Shown here one piece after another: positions 1 through 7,131 of a stretch of 39,947 nt of DNA; position 1 is the first letter of the stretch, and each line of letters starts with the position of its first letter. The notes under the pieces are model-generated. The model searched no databases. It saw only the letters and a list, made by a program, of their open reading frames with translations, and was not told where the DNA came from. The stretch is from contig JAKSPT010000024.1 of NCBI GenBank assembly GCA_024404495.1, forward strand, positions 1 through 39,947, written 5' to 3'. The stretch comes from Lachnospiraceae bacterium. GTDB taxonomy: Bacteria; Bacillota; Clostridia; Oscillospirales; CAG-272. The position numbers and the translations under genes were made by a program.

Positions 1-43
1 ACCTTCGGTCAACGGACGAGAACGAGGATAAAACACCAATATT

Positions 44-77
44 TATGAAGAACCAAAAAATATGAAGAACCAAAAAA
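44..77. repeat. Perfect 17-bp tandem duplication
   Basis: The 17-base unit TATGAAGAACCAAAAAA occurs twice head to tail (44-60 and 61-77). The second copy supplies the A tract that becomes the U tract of the minus-strand terminator next to it. It looks like a simple slippage duplication and no function can be assigned. Confidence 0.85.
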
Positions 78-112
78 CAGGAGGTGCCGCACCTGCGTGC
101 AGTACCTCCTGT
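72..112 (-). terminator. Intrinsic terminator after the SGNH hydrolase and SBP array
   Basis: Read on the minus strand, ACAGGAGGT pairs with ACCTCCTGT and the inner TGCA pairs further with one mismatch; the hairpin is followed by TTTTTT. It sits 20 bp past the stop of the SGNH gene and is the natural end of the whole minus-strand transcript. Confidence 0.85.
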
Positions 113-131
113 TATTTTGCGGAATGCTCCG

Positions 132-929
132 TTACCACTTTGCCCCGGCGTTATGGAACGGGGTGCCGATGAAGCCGACCTGCGTGAAATCCTCCGGGTA
201 TTTGCGGACGTAATAGTCGATATAGGTGGCGATCATCTTCGCGGTGAGCAGATAGCCTGCCGGGTTCAGATGGCCGCCGAGGAAGAAGTTGCGGTAGAAC
301 TCCGCGTCGTAGACCGGCGCCTCTTTTTCGAGGTCGATAACGTAGGTCCACTCGAAGAGGTCCGCGATCTCATAGAGGAGCTTCGTGACCTCCGCTGCTT
401 TGCGGTTTCTCGCCTCGTCGGTGCCGCGCGGCATCGTGACGAGGAAGAAGCGCGCCTTCGGCTGCATGGATTTCAGACGGGAGATGATCTTTCCGTAGTA
501 TCCTGCAAAGGTCGGGGCGTTTTTCGTGTGGTCTTCCGGGCAGATATCACCGGTAGTACCGAGGGGCTGATTCTGGTTCAGCACGTCGTTGACGCCGAGC
601 GCGATGATATACGCCTGACAGAGCAGCTTTTCGTCCCAGAAGCCGTTCGCTTCCGCAAAGGAATTGCAGTATTCGCTCGCGGTCATGCCGCCTCTCGAAA
701 AATTATAGACCTTTGCGCCGGTCATCCGGGCGATGTACTGTCCCCACGAATATTCAAAATAATCGTGGTAGCCCCGGTTGCCCGCCGCGTCCATCGACTC
801 GAACTCGCCGGAGGAGAGGCTGTCGCCGATGCAGCCGATCGTGCGGAAGATGCCGCAGAAGCCGCCGTCCGGCAGGAGGCGGTCAAGGGGACGGGAGGAT
901 GGATCGAAATAATAGTCCTTGATGTTCAT
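132..929 (-). CDS. SGNH/GDSL-type hydrolase (cytoplasmic form)
   Basis: A 265-residue SGNH hydrolase, a fold used by carbohydrate esterases and lipases. Block I is GDSL at residues 35-38 (catalytic Ser37), preceded by IGCI; block III reads LGVNDVLN (Gly/Asn oxyanion positions); block V reads GGHLNPAGY. The usual block V is D-x-x-H; here the residue three before His is Leu, so the canonical Asp is absent and a Ser-His dyad, or a different acid, would have to serve. The start at 929 is chosen because GGAAAGG lies 11 bases upstream; an upstream in-frame ATG at 977 would run through a hairpin. There is no signal peptide. It is the last gene of the minus-strand SBP array. The same SBP-then-SGNH order recurs at 15379-17526, which suggests deacylation of the imported or bound substrate, but the substrate is unknown. 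Confidence 0.85.
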   Translation of the reverse strand: MNIKDYYFDPSSRPLDRLLPDGGFCGIFRTIGCIGDSLSSGEFESMDAAGNRGYHDYFEYSWGQYIARMTGAKVYNFSRGGMTASEYCNSFAEANGFWDEKLLCQAYIIALGVNDVLNQNQPLGTTGDICPEDHTKNAPTFAGYYGKIISRLKSMQPKARFFLVTMPRGTDEARNRKAAEVTKLLYEIADLFEWTYVIDLEKEAPVYDAEFYRNFFLGGHLNPAGYLLTAKMIATYIDYYVRKYPEDFTQVGFIGTPFHNAGAKW

Positions 930-950
930 AATCACAATTCCTTTCCATAA

Positions 951-981
951 TAAAGGGGGCACTGCGTCGTGCAGCACCCCC
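951..981 (-). terminator. Terminator-like hairpin between SBP1 and the SGNH gene
   Basis: On the minus strand GGGGGTGCTGC pairs with GCAGTGCCCCC (two G-U pairs) around a five-base loop, followed by the weak U tract TTTATTAT. It could be a leaky terminator or an mRNA-stabilising end that lowers SGNH expression relative to the lipoproteins. Confidence 0.6.
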
Positions 982-992
982 GTGGGAGCGGA

Positions 993-2465
993 TCAGAGGC
1001 TTCTCTGCTCGTCGATCTTATCGACTGCGGCGATGAATTTTTCAATATCGACCTGGATCTTGCTTTCCGCGGACTCGTAAGCGGAAACGATATTGTAGTT
1101 GCCCTTCACGCTCGGCCAGCGAAGCAGGGTGTTGGAAAACTCGCCGAACAGGCAGAGCTCGCCGAGGTCGAGGATGCGGTGCTTGAAAATGATATCGAGC
1201 ATTTCCTGCGATTCGTCGTCGCGTGCGGCTTTGGTCTTCAGCGTGACGTCGTAGTAAGCGGTCTGCAGATCGTAGTAGGAAGCCGCCGCCATCGCTTCCA
1301 GGATATAGCTGACGGTTTCGGGCGCGGTCTCGGTGGAAAGGACGCTGGGAAGACCGGTCATGTGCTCGGAAAGCATACTCATGTATTCGGTCTGAGCTTC
1401 GTCGCGCTTCGGGGTCGGGAGGATGCCGAAGTCAATGGATTCCTCGCCGCGCATTCTGACGACGCCTTCCAGACGCGACCAGAAGAAGAGACCGTGACCG
1501 GCGATAAAGGCGTCGTTGAATTCAACGTTGACGACGTGACCGTTTGCGAATGCGGGATCGTACATGAGATCAAAGATCTCGTTCAAAAGGTCAATGTTCT
1601 CTTCGGTGTTAAAATCGTAAACAGGGAGGTCGAATTCGTCCTTGACCGTGAGGTGACCCTCGCCGCCGTAGAAGAGGCTCATCAGAACGTCGTCCTTGCC
1701 GAGATAACCCATAACGTCGTTTTCATAGTCGAGCTTGCCGTCGCCGTTCATATCGCCGTCAAAAGCGGTCATGTTCTCAAACAGGGCATCAATCGTCCAG
1801 TTGCCCTGCTTTACGATCGTATACAGGTCGGGAAGATTGTAATCGCGGGCGAGCGCTTTGTTGAAGAGGATCGAGTCGGTCGCGTTCTTGTCGGTGATGT
1901 TGAGTGCGGACGCTTCCATAAAGAGGTGATCGCCGAAGGAAAGCTGTTCTCTGACGCTCTGATCCCAGTACGGCTTGTCGAGATTGATATAGGGCAGGTC
2001 GTAGTTGTAATCGAGGAACGCGCCTTCGAGCAGTACGCTGTAAACGTCGGTCAGACGGGCGTAATAAATATCGTAGAAATCGTCGCCCGAGCGGACCGAC
2101 TGACGGATCAGATTGACGACCTCGTCATGCGGCGATTCCATATACTCGAATTCGATCTTGAGGGAATCCGAGAGGCGGCTGTTGCGGACGAAGGCGGCGT
2201 CTTCGATCGGGTCTCCGGACTGTTCCTCGGCGTAGAGGTCAATGCCGTGGACTTCCCAGCCGTCAATGTACCAGTGGAGCATTCCGAAGGTGTAGCCGTC
2301 AAAGGTCATGGGCGGAAGATCGTGGGTGACGCGGGTCTCCTCCGCGTCGGATTCCTTCGGGGGAACGGTCTCGTTCCCCGGGTCCTTCGTTTCGGCGCAG
2401 GCGGCGAGGACGCCGACGACCGTCAGAAGTGCGAGGAGCAAGGCGAGAAGTCTGGATGCTTTCAT
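993..2465 (-). CDS. Solute-binding lipoprotein SBP1 (extracellular SBP family 1-like)
   Basis: A 490-residue lipoprotein and the promoter-distal member of five tandem paralogues. The N-terminus is a type II signal peptide with lipobox LAAC and modified Cys23, followed by a low-complexity Asp/Glu/Pro linker. The block THDLPPMTFDGYTFGMLHW starts the folded domain. The body fits ABC-type carbohydrate-binding proteins of the SBP_bac_1 group (DLDKPYWDQSV-like and NITDKNAT blocks, late FGILPTPKRDE block). An EF-hand-like loop DGDMNGDGKLD lies near residue 240, so bound calcium is plausible. The C-terminal region has the paralogue-wide ARDDESQEMLDIIF block. SBP1 differs from its neighbours at EEQSGDPIEDAAF where the others have N-S-D-P-I/V-N-D-A-V. 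No permease or ATPase is adjacent, so it must share transport partners encoded elsewhere or serve as a surface binding protein. Confidence 0.88.
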   Translation of the reverse strand: MKASRLLALLLALLTVVGVLAACAETKDPGNETVPPKESDAEETRVTHDLPPMTFDGYTFGMLHWYIDGWEVHGIDLYAEEQSGDPIEDAAFVRNSRLSDSLKIEFEYMESPHDEVVNLIRQSVRSGDDFYDIYYARLTDVYSVLLEGAFLDYNYDLPYINLDKPYWDQSVREQLSFGDHLFMEASALNITDKNATDSILFNKALARDYNLPDLYTIVKQGNWTIDALFENMTAFDGDMNGDGKLDYENDVMGYLGKDDVLMSLFYGGEGHLTVKDEFDLPVYDFNTEENIDLLNEIFDLMYDPAFANGHVVNVEFNDAFIAGHGLFFWSRLEGVVRMRGEESIDFGILPTPKRDEAQTEYMSMLSEHMTGLPSVLSTETAPETVSYILEAMAAASYYDLQTAYYDVTLKTKAARDDESQEMLDIIFKHRILDLGELCLFGEFSNTLLRWPSVKGNYNIVSAYESAESKIQVDIEKFIAAVDKIDEQRSL

Positions 2466-2509
2466 GGATTATGCCTTTCTGTTTCTGACATTTGATGCCG
2501 CAAAGCGGC
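2466..2509 (-). repeat. Conserved leader before SBP1 (copy of leader at 4028-4070)
   Basis: The untranslated gap is nearly the same sequence as the one before SBP2: a small CCGC-TTT-GCGG hairpin, then TCAGAAACAGAAAGGC and the ATG. It provides the AAAGG ribosome binding site. Its conservation shows that the duplicated unit included the intergenic spacer. Confidence 0.8.
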
Positions 2510-2557
2510 GAAATGAACCGATGCTGCTCGTACCGATGATTCCGGTGACCCGGGTAA

Positions 2558-4027
2558 TCAGCTTCTCAGCGCGTCGATCTTTTCGACGGCGGCGGTAAAC
2601 TGCTCGATGTCGGATTCGATCTTCTTTTCAAGGGACCGATAGCGGGACATGATGTTATAGTCGCCCATGCCGCTTGCCCAACGGAGCAGATTGGTGGAGA
2701 AGGTGCCGAAGTTGCAGAGCTCGCCGATATCGAGAATGCGGTTCTTGAAGATGAGGTCGAGCATTTCCAGCGATTCGTCGTCACGCGCCGACTTGGTTTT
2801 CAGCGTGATGTCGTAGTAAGCGCTCTGCAGATCGTAGTGTGAAGCCGCCGACATTGCTTCCATAATGTAGCTGACGGTTTCGGGATCGGTTTCGGAGGCG
2901 AGAACGGACGGAAGACCGGTGGTGTGCTCGGAAAGCATGCTCAGATACTCGGACTGATATTCGTCGCGCTTCGGGGTGGGGAGGATACCGAAATCGATGT
3001 TTTCCTCGCCGCGCAGACGGACGACCTTTTCCATACGGGACCAGTGGAAGAGCCCGGTGCCCGCAATAAAGCAGTTGGCGTTTGCTTCCTTGTGGATGTA
3101 TTCGTTGATGAAGGCGGGGTCGTACATAATGTCGAGGATCTGCATCACGAGGTCCACGTTTTCCTCGGTATTGAAGTCGAAAAACGGGAGGTCATCGCTG
3201 TCCTTGAGGGTGAGATGACCGCCGCAGCCGTAGAAGAGACTCATCATGACGTCGTCCGCGCCGAGGTAGCCGAAGACGTCGGTGCCGGCTTCCATTTTGC
3301 CGTCGCCGTTCACGTCCCCGTCAAAAGCGGTCATATTGTCGTAAAGGGTCTCAAGGGTCCACGTGCCGTCGCGGACGAGCTGATAAAAATCAGGCATATT
3401 GAGGTCGCGGGCAAGCTGCTTGTTGAAGAGGACCCCGTCGGTCGCGTTCTTATCGGTGATGTTCATATCGGTCGCTTCCATGAAGAGGTGACCGCCGAAG
3501 GAAAGCTGTTCACGGACGCTCTGATCCCAGTAGGGCTTGTCAAGATTGACGTAGGGGAGGTCGTAGTTATAATCGAGGAAGGCTCCCTCAAGCAGAACGC
3601 CGTCCACGTCGGTCAGACGGGCGTAAACGAGATCGTAGAAGTCGTCGTTCGAGCGGACCGACTGGCGGATGGTGTTGACCACCTCGCTGTAAGTCTGTTC
3701 TTCCAGCTCGAATTCGATATCAAGGGTCTCGGAAAGGCGGGAATTGCGGGTGTAGACCGCGTCGTTTACCGGGTCCGAGTTCAGCTCCTCGGCGTACAGG
3801 TCGATCCCGTGCACCAGCCATCCGTCGATATACCAATGGAGCATACCGAAGGTATAGCCGTCAAAGGTCATGGGCGGGAGGTCGTGGGTGACGCGGGTCT
3901 CTTCCGCGTCGGATTCCTTCGGGGGAAGGGTCTCTTTTCCCGGATCCTTTGCTTCCGCGCAGGCGGCGAGAACGCCGACGACCGTCAGGAGCGCGAGGAA
4001 CAGGGCGAGAAGTCTGGATGCTTTCAT
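2558..4027 (-). CDS. Solute-binding lipoprotein SBP2 (extracellular SBP family 1-like)
   Basis: A 489-residue paralogue of SBP1 with an almost identical signal peptide (lipobox LAAC, Cys23) and the same THDLPPMTFDGYTFGMLHW block. The rest is more divergent: the calcium-loop segment reads DGDVNGDGKMEAGTD, and the stretch after it has GCGGHLTLKDSDD, with a Cys the others lack. Residues around YIHKEANANCFIAGTG replace the GH-rich segment of its neighbours, which are probable ligand-contact differences. The start is fixed by AAAGGC nine to ten bases upstream and by the shared signal peptide. It lies 92 bp from SBP1 and 48 bp from SBP3 with no strong terminator, so co-transcription is likely. Its ligand cannot be read from the sequence; sugar or oligosaccharide is the default expectation for this family. 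Confidence 0.88.
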   Translation of the reverse strand: MKASRLLALFLALLTVVGVLAACAEAKDPGKETLPPKESDAEETRVTHDLPPMTFDGYTFGMLHWYIDGWLVHGIDLYAEELNSDPVNDAVYTRNSRLSETLDIEFELEEQTYSEVVNTIRQSVRSNDDFYDLVYARLTDVDGVLLEGAFLDYNYDLPYVNLDKPYWDQSVREQLSFGGHLFMEATDMNITDKNATDGVLFNKQLARDLNMPDFYQLVRDGTWTLETLYDNMTAFDGDVNGDGKMEAGTDVFGYLGADDVMMSLFYGCGGHLTLKDSDDLPFFDFNTEENVDLVMQILDIMYDPAFINEYIHKEANANCFIAGTGLFHWSRMEKVVRLRGEENIDFGILPTPKRDEYQSEYLSMLSEHTTGLPSVLASETDPETVSYIMEAMSAASHYDLQSAYYDITLKTKSARDDESLEMLDLIFKNRILDIGELCNFGTFSTNLLRWASGMGDYNIMSRYRSLEKKIESDIEQFTAAVEKIDALRS

Positions 4028-4070
4028 TGATTGTGCCTTTCTGTTTCTGATATTTGACGCCGCAAGCGGC
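4028..4070 (-). repeat. Conserved leader before SBP2 (copy of leader at 2466-2509)
   Basis: It contains the GCCGC-TT-GCGGC mini-hairpin, then TCAGAAACAGAAAGGC and a short spacer to the ATG, matching the SBP1 leader at nearly every position. The gaps before SBP3 and SBP4 do not share this sequence, although the SBP3 gap has its own GCCGG-AGAC-CCGGC hairpin, so the SBP1/SBP2 spacer is the younger duplication. Confidence 0.8.
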
Positions 4071-4075
4071 AGGGA

Positions 4076-5545
4076 TCACATACCTCTCTGCTCGTCGATC
4101 TTATCGACCGCTTCGATGAACTTTTCGATATCCGCTTCGATCTTGCTTTCGAGGGATTCGTACTTGGACACGATCGCGTAGTTGCCGACCTGATTCGGAT
4201 AGTAAAGCAGGTTGTCGGCAAAGTTGCCGAACTGGCAGAGCTCGCCGAGGTCGAGAATGCGGTTCTTGAAGATGAGGTCGAGCATATCCTGCGATTCGTC
4301 GTCACGCGCGGACTTGGTCTTCAGCGTCACGTCGTAGTACGCCTTCTGGAGGTCGTAGTAGGAGTTCGCCGCCATTGCTTCCATAATATAGCTGACGGTC
4401 TCGGGTTCGGTCTCGGAGGAGAGGACGCCGGGCAGACCGGTCAAATGCTCGGAGATCATGCTCAGGTATTCGGGCTGCGCTTCGTCGCGCTTCGGGGTCG
4501 GGAGGATACCGAAATCGATGGAATCCTCACCGCGCATACTGACGACGCCCGCCAGACGGGACCAGTAGAACAGACCGTGACCGGCAATGAAGCTCTTTTC
4601 ACCGCCGTAGTTGGTCTTATGGCCGTTGATGAAGGTCTCGTCGTACATGATGTCGAAGATGGCGGTGACGAGGTCAATGTTCTCTTCGGTGTTGAAATCG
4701 TAGACCGGGAGATCAAATTCGTCCTTGATGATGAGGTGACCGCCGCCGCCGTAGAAGAGGCTCATCGTGACGTCGGCGGAGCCGAGATAGCCCATGATAT
4801 CGTCGTCGGGTTTGAGCTTGCCGTCACCGTTGACGTCGCCGTCGAATGCGGTCATGTTCTCGTAGAGGGTATCAAGGGTCCAGTTGCCCTGTCTGACGAG
4901 ATCGTAGAAGCTCGGGAGGTTGAAGTCGCGGGCGAGCGCCTTGTTGAAGAGAACCGAGTCGGTCGCGTTCTTATCGGTGATGTTCATATCGGTCGCCTCA
5001 AGGAAGAGGTGTTCACCGAAGGAAAGCTGGCTGCGGACGCTCTGGTCCCAGTAGGGCTTGTCGAGGTCGATATAGGGAAGATCGTAGTTGTAATCGAGGA
5101 ACGCGCCTTCCATCAGGACGCCGGCGCTGTCGGTCAGACGGGCGTAATAGAGGTCGAAGAAATCGTCCTGCGAGCGGATCGACTGACGGATGGTGTTGAC
5201 GACCTCATTGTAGGGGCGTTCTTCGTACTCGTACCCGATGTCAAGGGATTCCTCAAGGCGGGAGTTGCGGGTGTAAACGGCGTCGTTGATCGGGTCGGAA
5301 TTGATCTCCTCCGCGTAGAGGTCGATGCCGTGGACGGTCCAGCCGTCAATGTACCAGTGGAGCATACCGAAGATGTAACCGTCAAAAGTCTTGGGTGGAA
5401 GATCGTGGGTGACACGGGTCTCCTCCGCGGTTTCCTTCGGAGGGAGGGTCTCGTTCGTCGGATCCTTTGCTTCCGCGCAGGCGGCAAGCGCACCGACGAC
5501 CGTCAGAAGCGCAAGGAGCAGCGCGGCAAGTTTGGATGCTTTCAT
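4076..5545 (-). CDS. Solute-binding lipoprotein SBP3 (extracellular SBP family 1-like)
   Basis: A 489-residue lipoprotein with signal peptide, lipobox LAAC and Cys23, then the THDLPPKTFDGYIFGMLHW block. It is closest by eye to SBP4: both share the calcium-loop stretch DGDVNGDGKL(K/N)PDDDIMGYLG followed by SADVTMSLFYGGGG, and the C-terminal block RILDLGELCQFG and YPNQVGNYAIVSKYES. Differences cluster in the EFDLPVYDFNTEENIDL to HKTNYGGEKSF region, where the binding cleft would be varied. The start is supported by AGAAAGGGG about 11 bases upstream. It is 48 bp from SBP2 and 56 bp from SBP4 in an apparently single transcript. Confidence 0.88.
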   Translation of the reverse strand: MKASKLAALLLALLTVVGALAACAEAKDPTNETLPPKETAEETRVTHDLPPKTFDGYIFGMLHWYIDGWTVHGIDLYAEEINSDPINDAVYTRNSRLEESLDIGYEYEERPYNEVVNTIRQSIRSQDDFFDLYYARLTDSAGVLMEGAFLDYNYDLPYIDLDKPYWDQSVRSQLSFGEHLFLEATDMNITDKNATDSVLFNKALARDFNLPSFYDLVRQGNWTLDTLYENMTAFDGDVNGDGKLKPDDDIMGYLGSADVTMSLFYGGGGHLIIKDEFDLPVYDFNTEENIDLVTAIFDIMYDETFINGHKTNYGGEKSFIAGHGLFYWSRLAGVVSMRGEDSIDFGILPTPKRDEAQPEYLSMISEHLTGLPGVLSSETEPETVSYIMEAMAANSYYDLQKAYYDVTLKTKSARDDESQDMLDLIFKNRILDLGELCQFGNFADNLLYYPNQVGNYAIVSKYESLESKIEADIEKFIEAVDKIDEQRGM

Positions 5546-5601
5546 GATTTTCCCCTTTCTTTTTTTGGTTTTTATTGATGACGCCGGGTCTCCGGCATGG
5601 G

Positions 5602-7071
5602 TTACATACCTCTCTGCTCGTCGATCTTGTCGACCGCTTCGATGAACTTTTCGATATCCTTCTGGATTTTGCTTTCCACGGACTCGTACTTGGAAACGAT
5701 CGCGTAGTTGCCGACCTGATTCGGATAATAGAGGAGGTCGTTCGAGAACAGACCGAACTGGCAGAGCTCGCCGAGGTCGAGGATACGGTTCTTGAAAATG
5801 ATATCGAGCATATCCTGCGATTCGTCGTCACGCGCGGACTTGGTCTTCAGGGTGACGTCGTAGTACGCCTTCTGGAGGTCGTAGTAGGAGCCCGCCGCCA
5901 TTGCTTCCATGATATAGCTGACGGTGTCGGGATCGGTCTCGGAGGAGAGCACGGCGGGAAGACCGGTCATGTGCTCGGAAAGCATACTGAGATGCTCGGG
6001 CTGATATTCGTCGCGCTTCGGGGTCGGGAGGATACCGAAGTCGATCGCTTCCTCACCGCGGAGCTGAACGACCTTTTCCATACGGGACCAGTAGAAGAGG
6101 CCGTGACCGGCGATGAAGTTATTGTAATAGCTCGCGTTGTACTTGTGGGAATTGATGAAGGTTTCGTCGTACATGATGTCGAAGACCCGCGTGATGAGGT
6201 CGATGTTCTCCTCGGTGTTGAAAACGTATTCCGGCAGGTCGTATTCGTCCTTTTCGGTCAGCTTTCCGCCGCCGCCGTAGAAGAGGCTCATCGTGACGTC
6301 TGCGGAGCCGAGGTAGCCCATGATGTCGTCGTCGGGATTCAGCTTGCCGTCGCCGTTGACGTCGCCGTCAAAAGCGGTCATATTGTCGTAGAGGGCTTCG
6401 AGGGTCCAGGCGCCTTCCTTGACGAGATCGTAGAAGTTCGGGAGGTTGAAGTCGCGGGCGAGCTGCTTGTTGAAGAGAAGCCCGTCGGTCGCGTTCTTAT
6501 CGGTGATGTTCAGATCGGATGCCTCAAGGAAGAGGTGACCGCCGAAGGAAAGCTGTTCTCTTACGCTCTGATCCCAGTAGGGCTTGTCGAGGTCGATATA
6601 GGGCAGGTCGTAGTTGTAATCGAGGAACGATCCCTCAAGCAGAACGGTGGAAACGTCGGTCAGACGGGCGTAGACGAGATCGTAATAGTCGTCGTTCGAG
6701 CGGACTGACTGACGGATGGTGTTGACGACCTCGTTATAGGCTTTTTCTTCGTATTCGAAGTTGATGTCGAGGGATTCCGAAAGGCGGGAGTTGCGGGTGT
6801 AAACGGCGTCGTTGATCGGGTCGGAATTGATCTCCTCCGCGTAAAGGTCAACGCCGTGGACCTGCCAGCCCTCGATGAACCAGTGGAGCATACCGAAGGT
6901 ATAGCCGTCAAAGGTCTTCGGGGGAAGATCGTGGGTGACGCGGGTCTCTTCGTCGGTCACCTCGGGGGGCAGGGTCTCTTTCGTCGGGTCCTTCGCTTCC
7001 GCGCAGGCGGCAAGCGTTCCGATCACGGTCAAAACTGCGAGGAGAAGTGCTGCGATTCTCATTTTGTTCAT
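5602..7071 (-). CDS. Solute-binding lipoprotein SBP4 (extracellular SBP family 1-like)
   Basis: A 489-residue lipoprotein beginning MNKMRIAAL rather than MKAS, with lipobox LAAC and Cys23. Long identical runs with SBP3 (calcium loop, SADVTMSLFYGGGG, the last 60 residues down to KIDEQRGM) show recent duplication or gene conversion. The diverged regions are the first lobe around WFIEGWQVHGVDLYAEE and the HKYNASYYNNFIAG segment. The EF-hand-like loop DGDVNGDGKLNPDDD lies near residue 233. The start has GGAAAGGAAC upstream at good spacing. It lies 60 bp downstream of SBP5; the spacer contains a TGATATAAGCTGATATA direct repeat but no terminator. Confidence 0.88.
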   Translation of the reverse strand: MNKMRIAALLLAVLTVIGTLAACAEAKDPTKETLPPEVTDEETRVTHDLPPKTFDGYTFGMLHWFIEGWQVHGVDLYAEEINSDPINDAVYTRNSRLSESLDINFEYEEKAYNEVVNTIRQSVRSNDDYYDLVYARLTDVSTVLLEGSFLDYNYDLPYIDLDKPYWDQSVREQLSFGGHLFLEASDLNITDKNATDGLLFNKQLARDFNLPNFYDLVKEGAWTLEALYDNMTAFDGDVNGDGKLNPDDDIMGYLGSADVTMSLFYGGGGKLTEKDEYDLPEYVFNTEENIDLITRVFDIMYDETFINSHKYNASYYNNFIAGHGLFYWSRMEKVVQLRGEEAIDFGILPTPKRDEYQPEHLSMLSEHMTGLPAVLSSETDPDTVSYIMEAMAAGSYYDLQKAYYDVTLKTKSARDDESQDMLDIIFKNRILDLGELCQFGLFSNDLLYYPNQVGNYAIVSKYESVESKIQKDIEKFIEAVDKIDEQRGM

Positions 7072-7131
7072 GGCGGGTTCCTTTCCGTATCGCTGAATGT
7101 TTTATCTTATTTTTTTATATATCAGCTTATA

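Noticed and set aside
4840..4880. Dockerin domain in the SBPs
   Set aside because: Only a single calcium loop occurs and it is inside the SBP fold; a dockerin needs two such repeats at a terminus.
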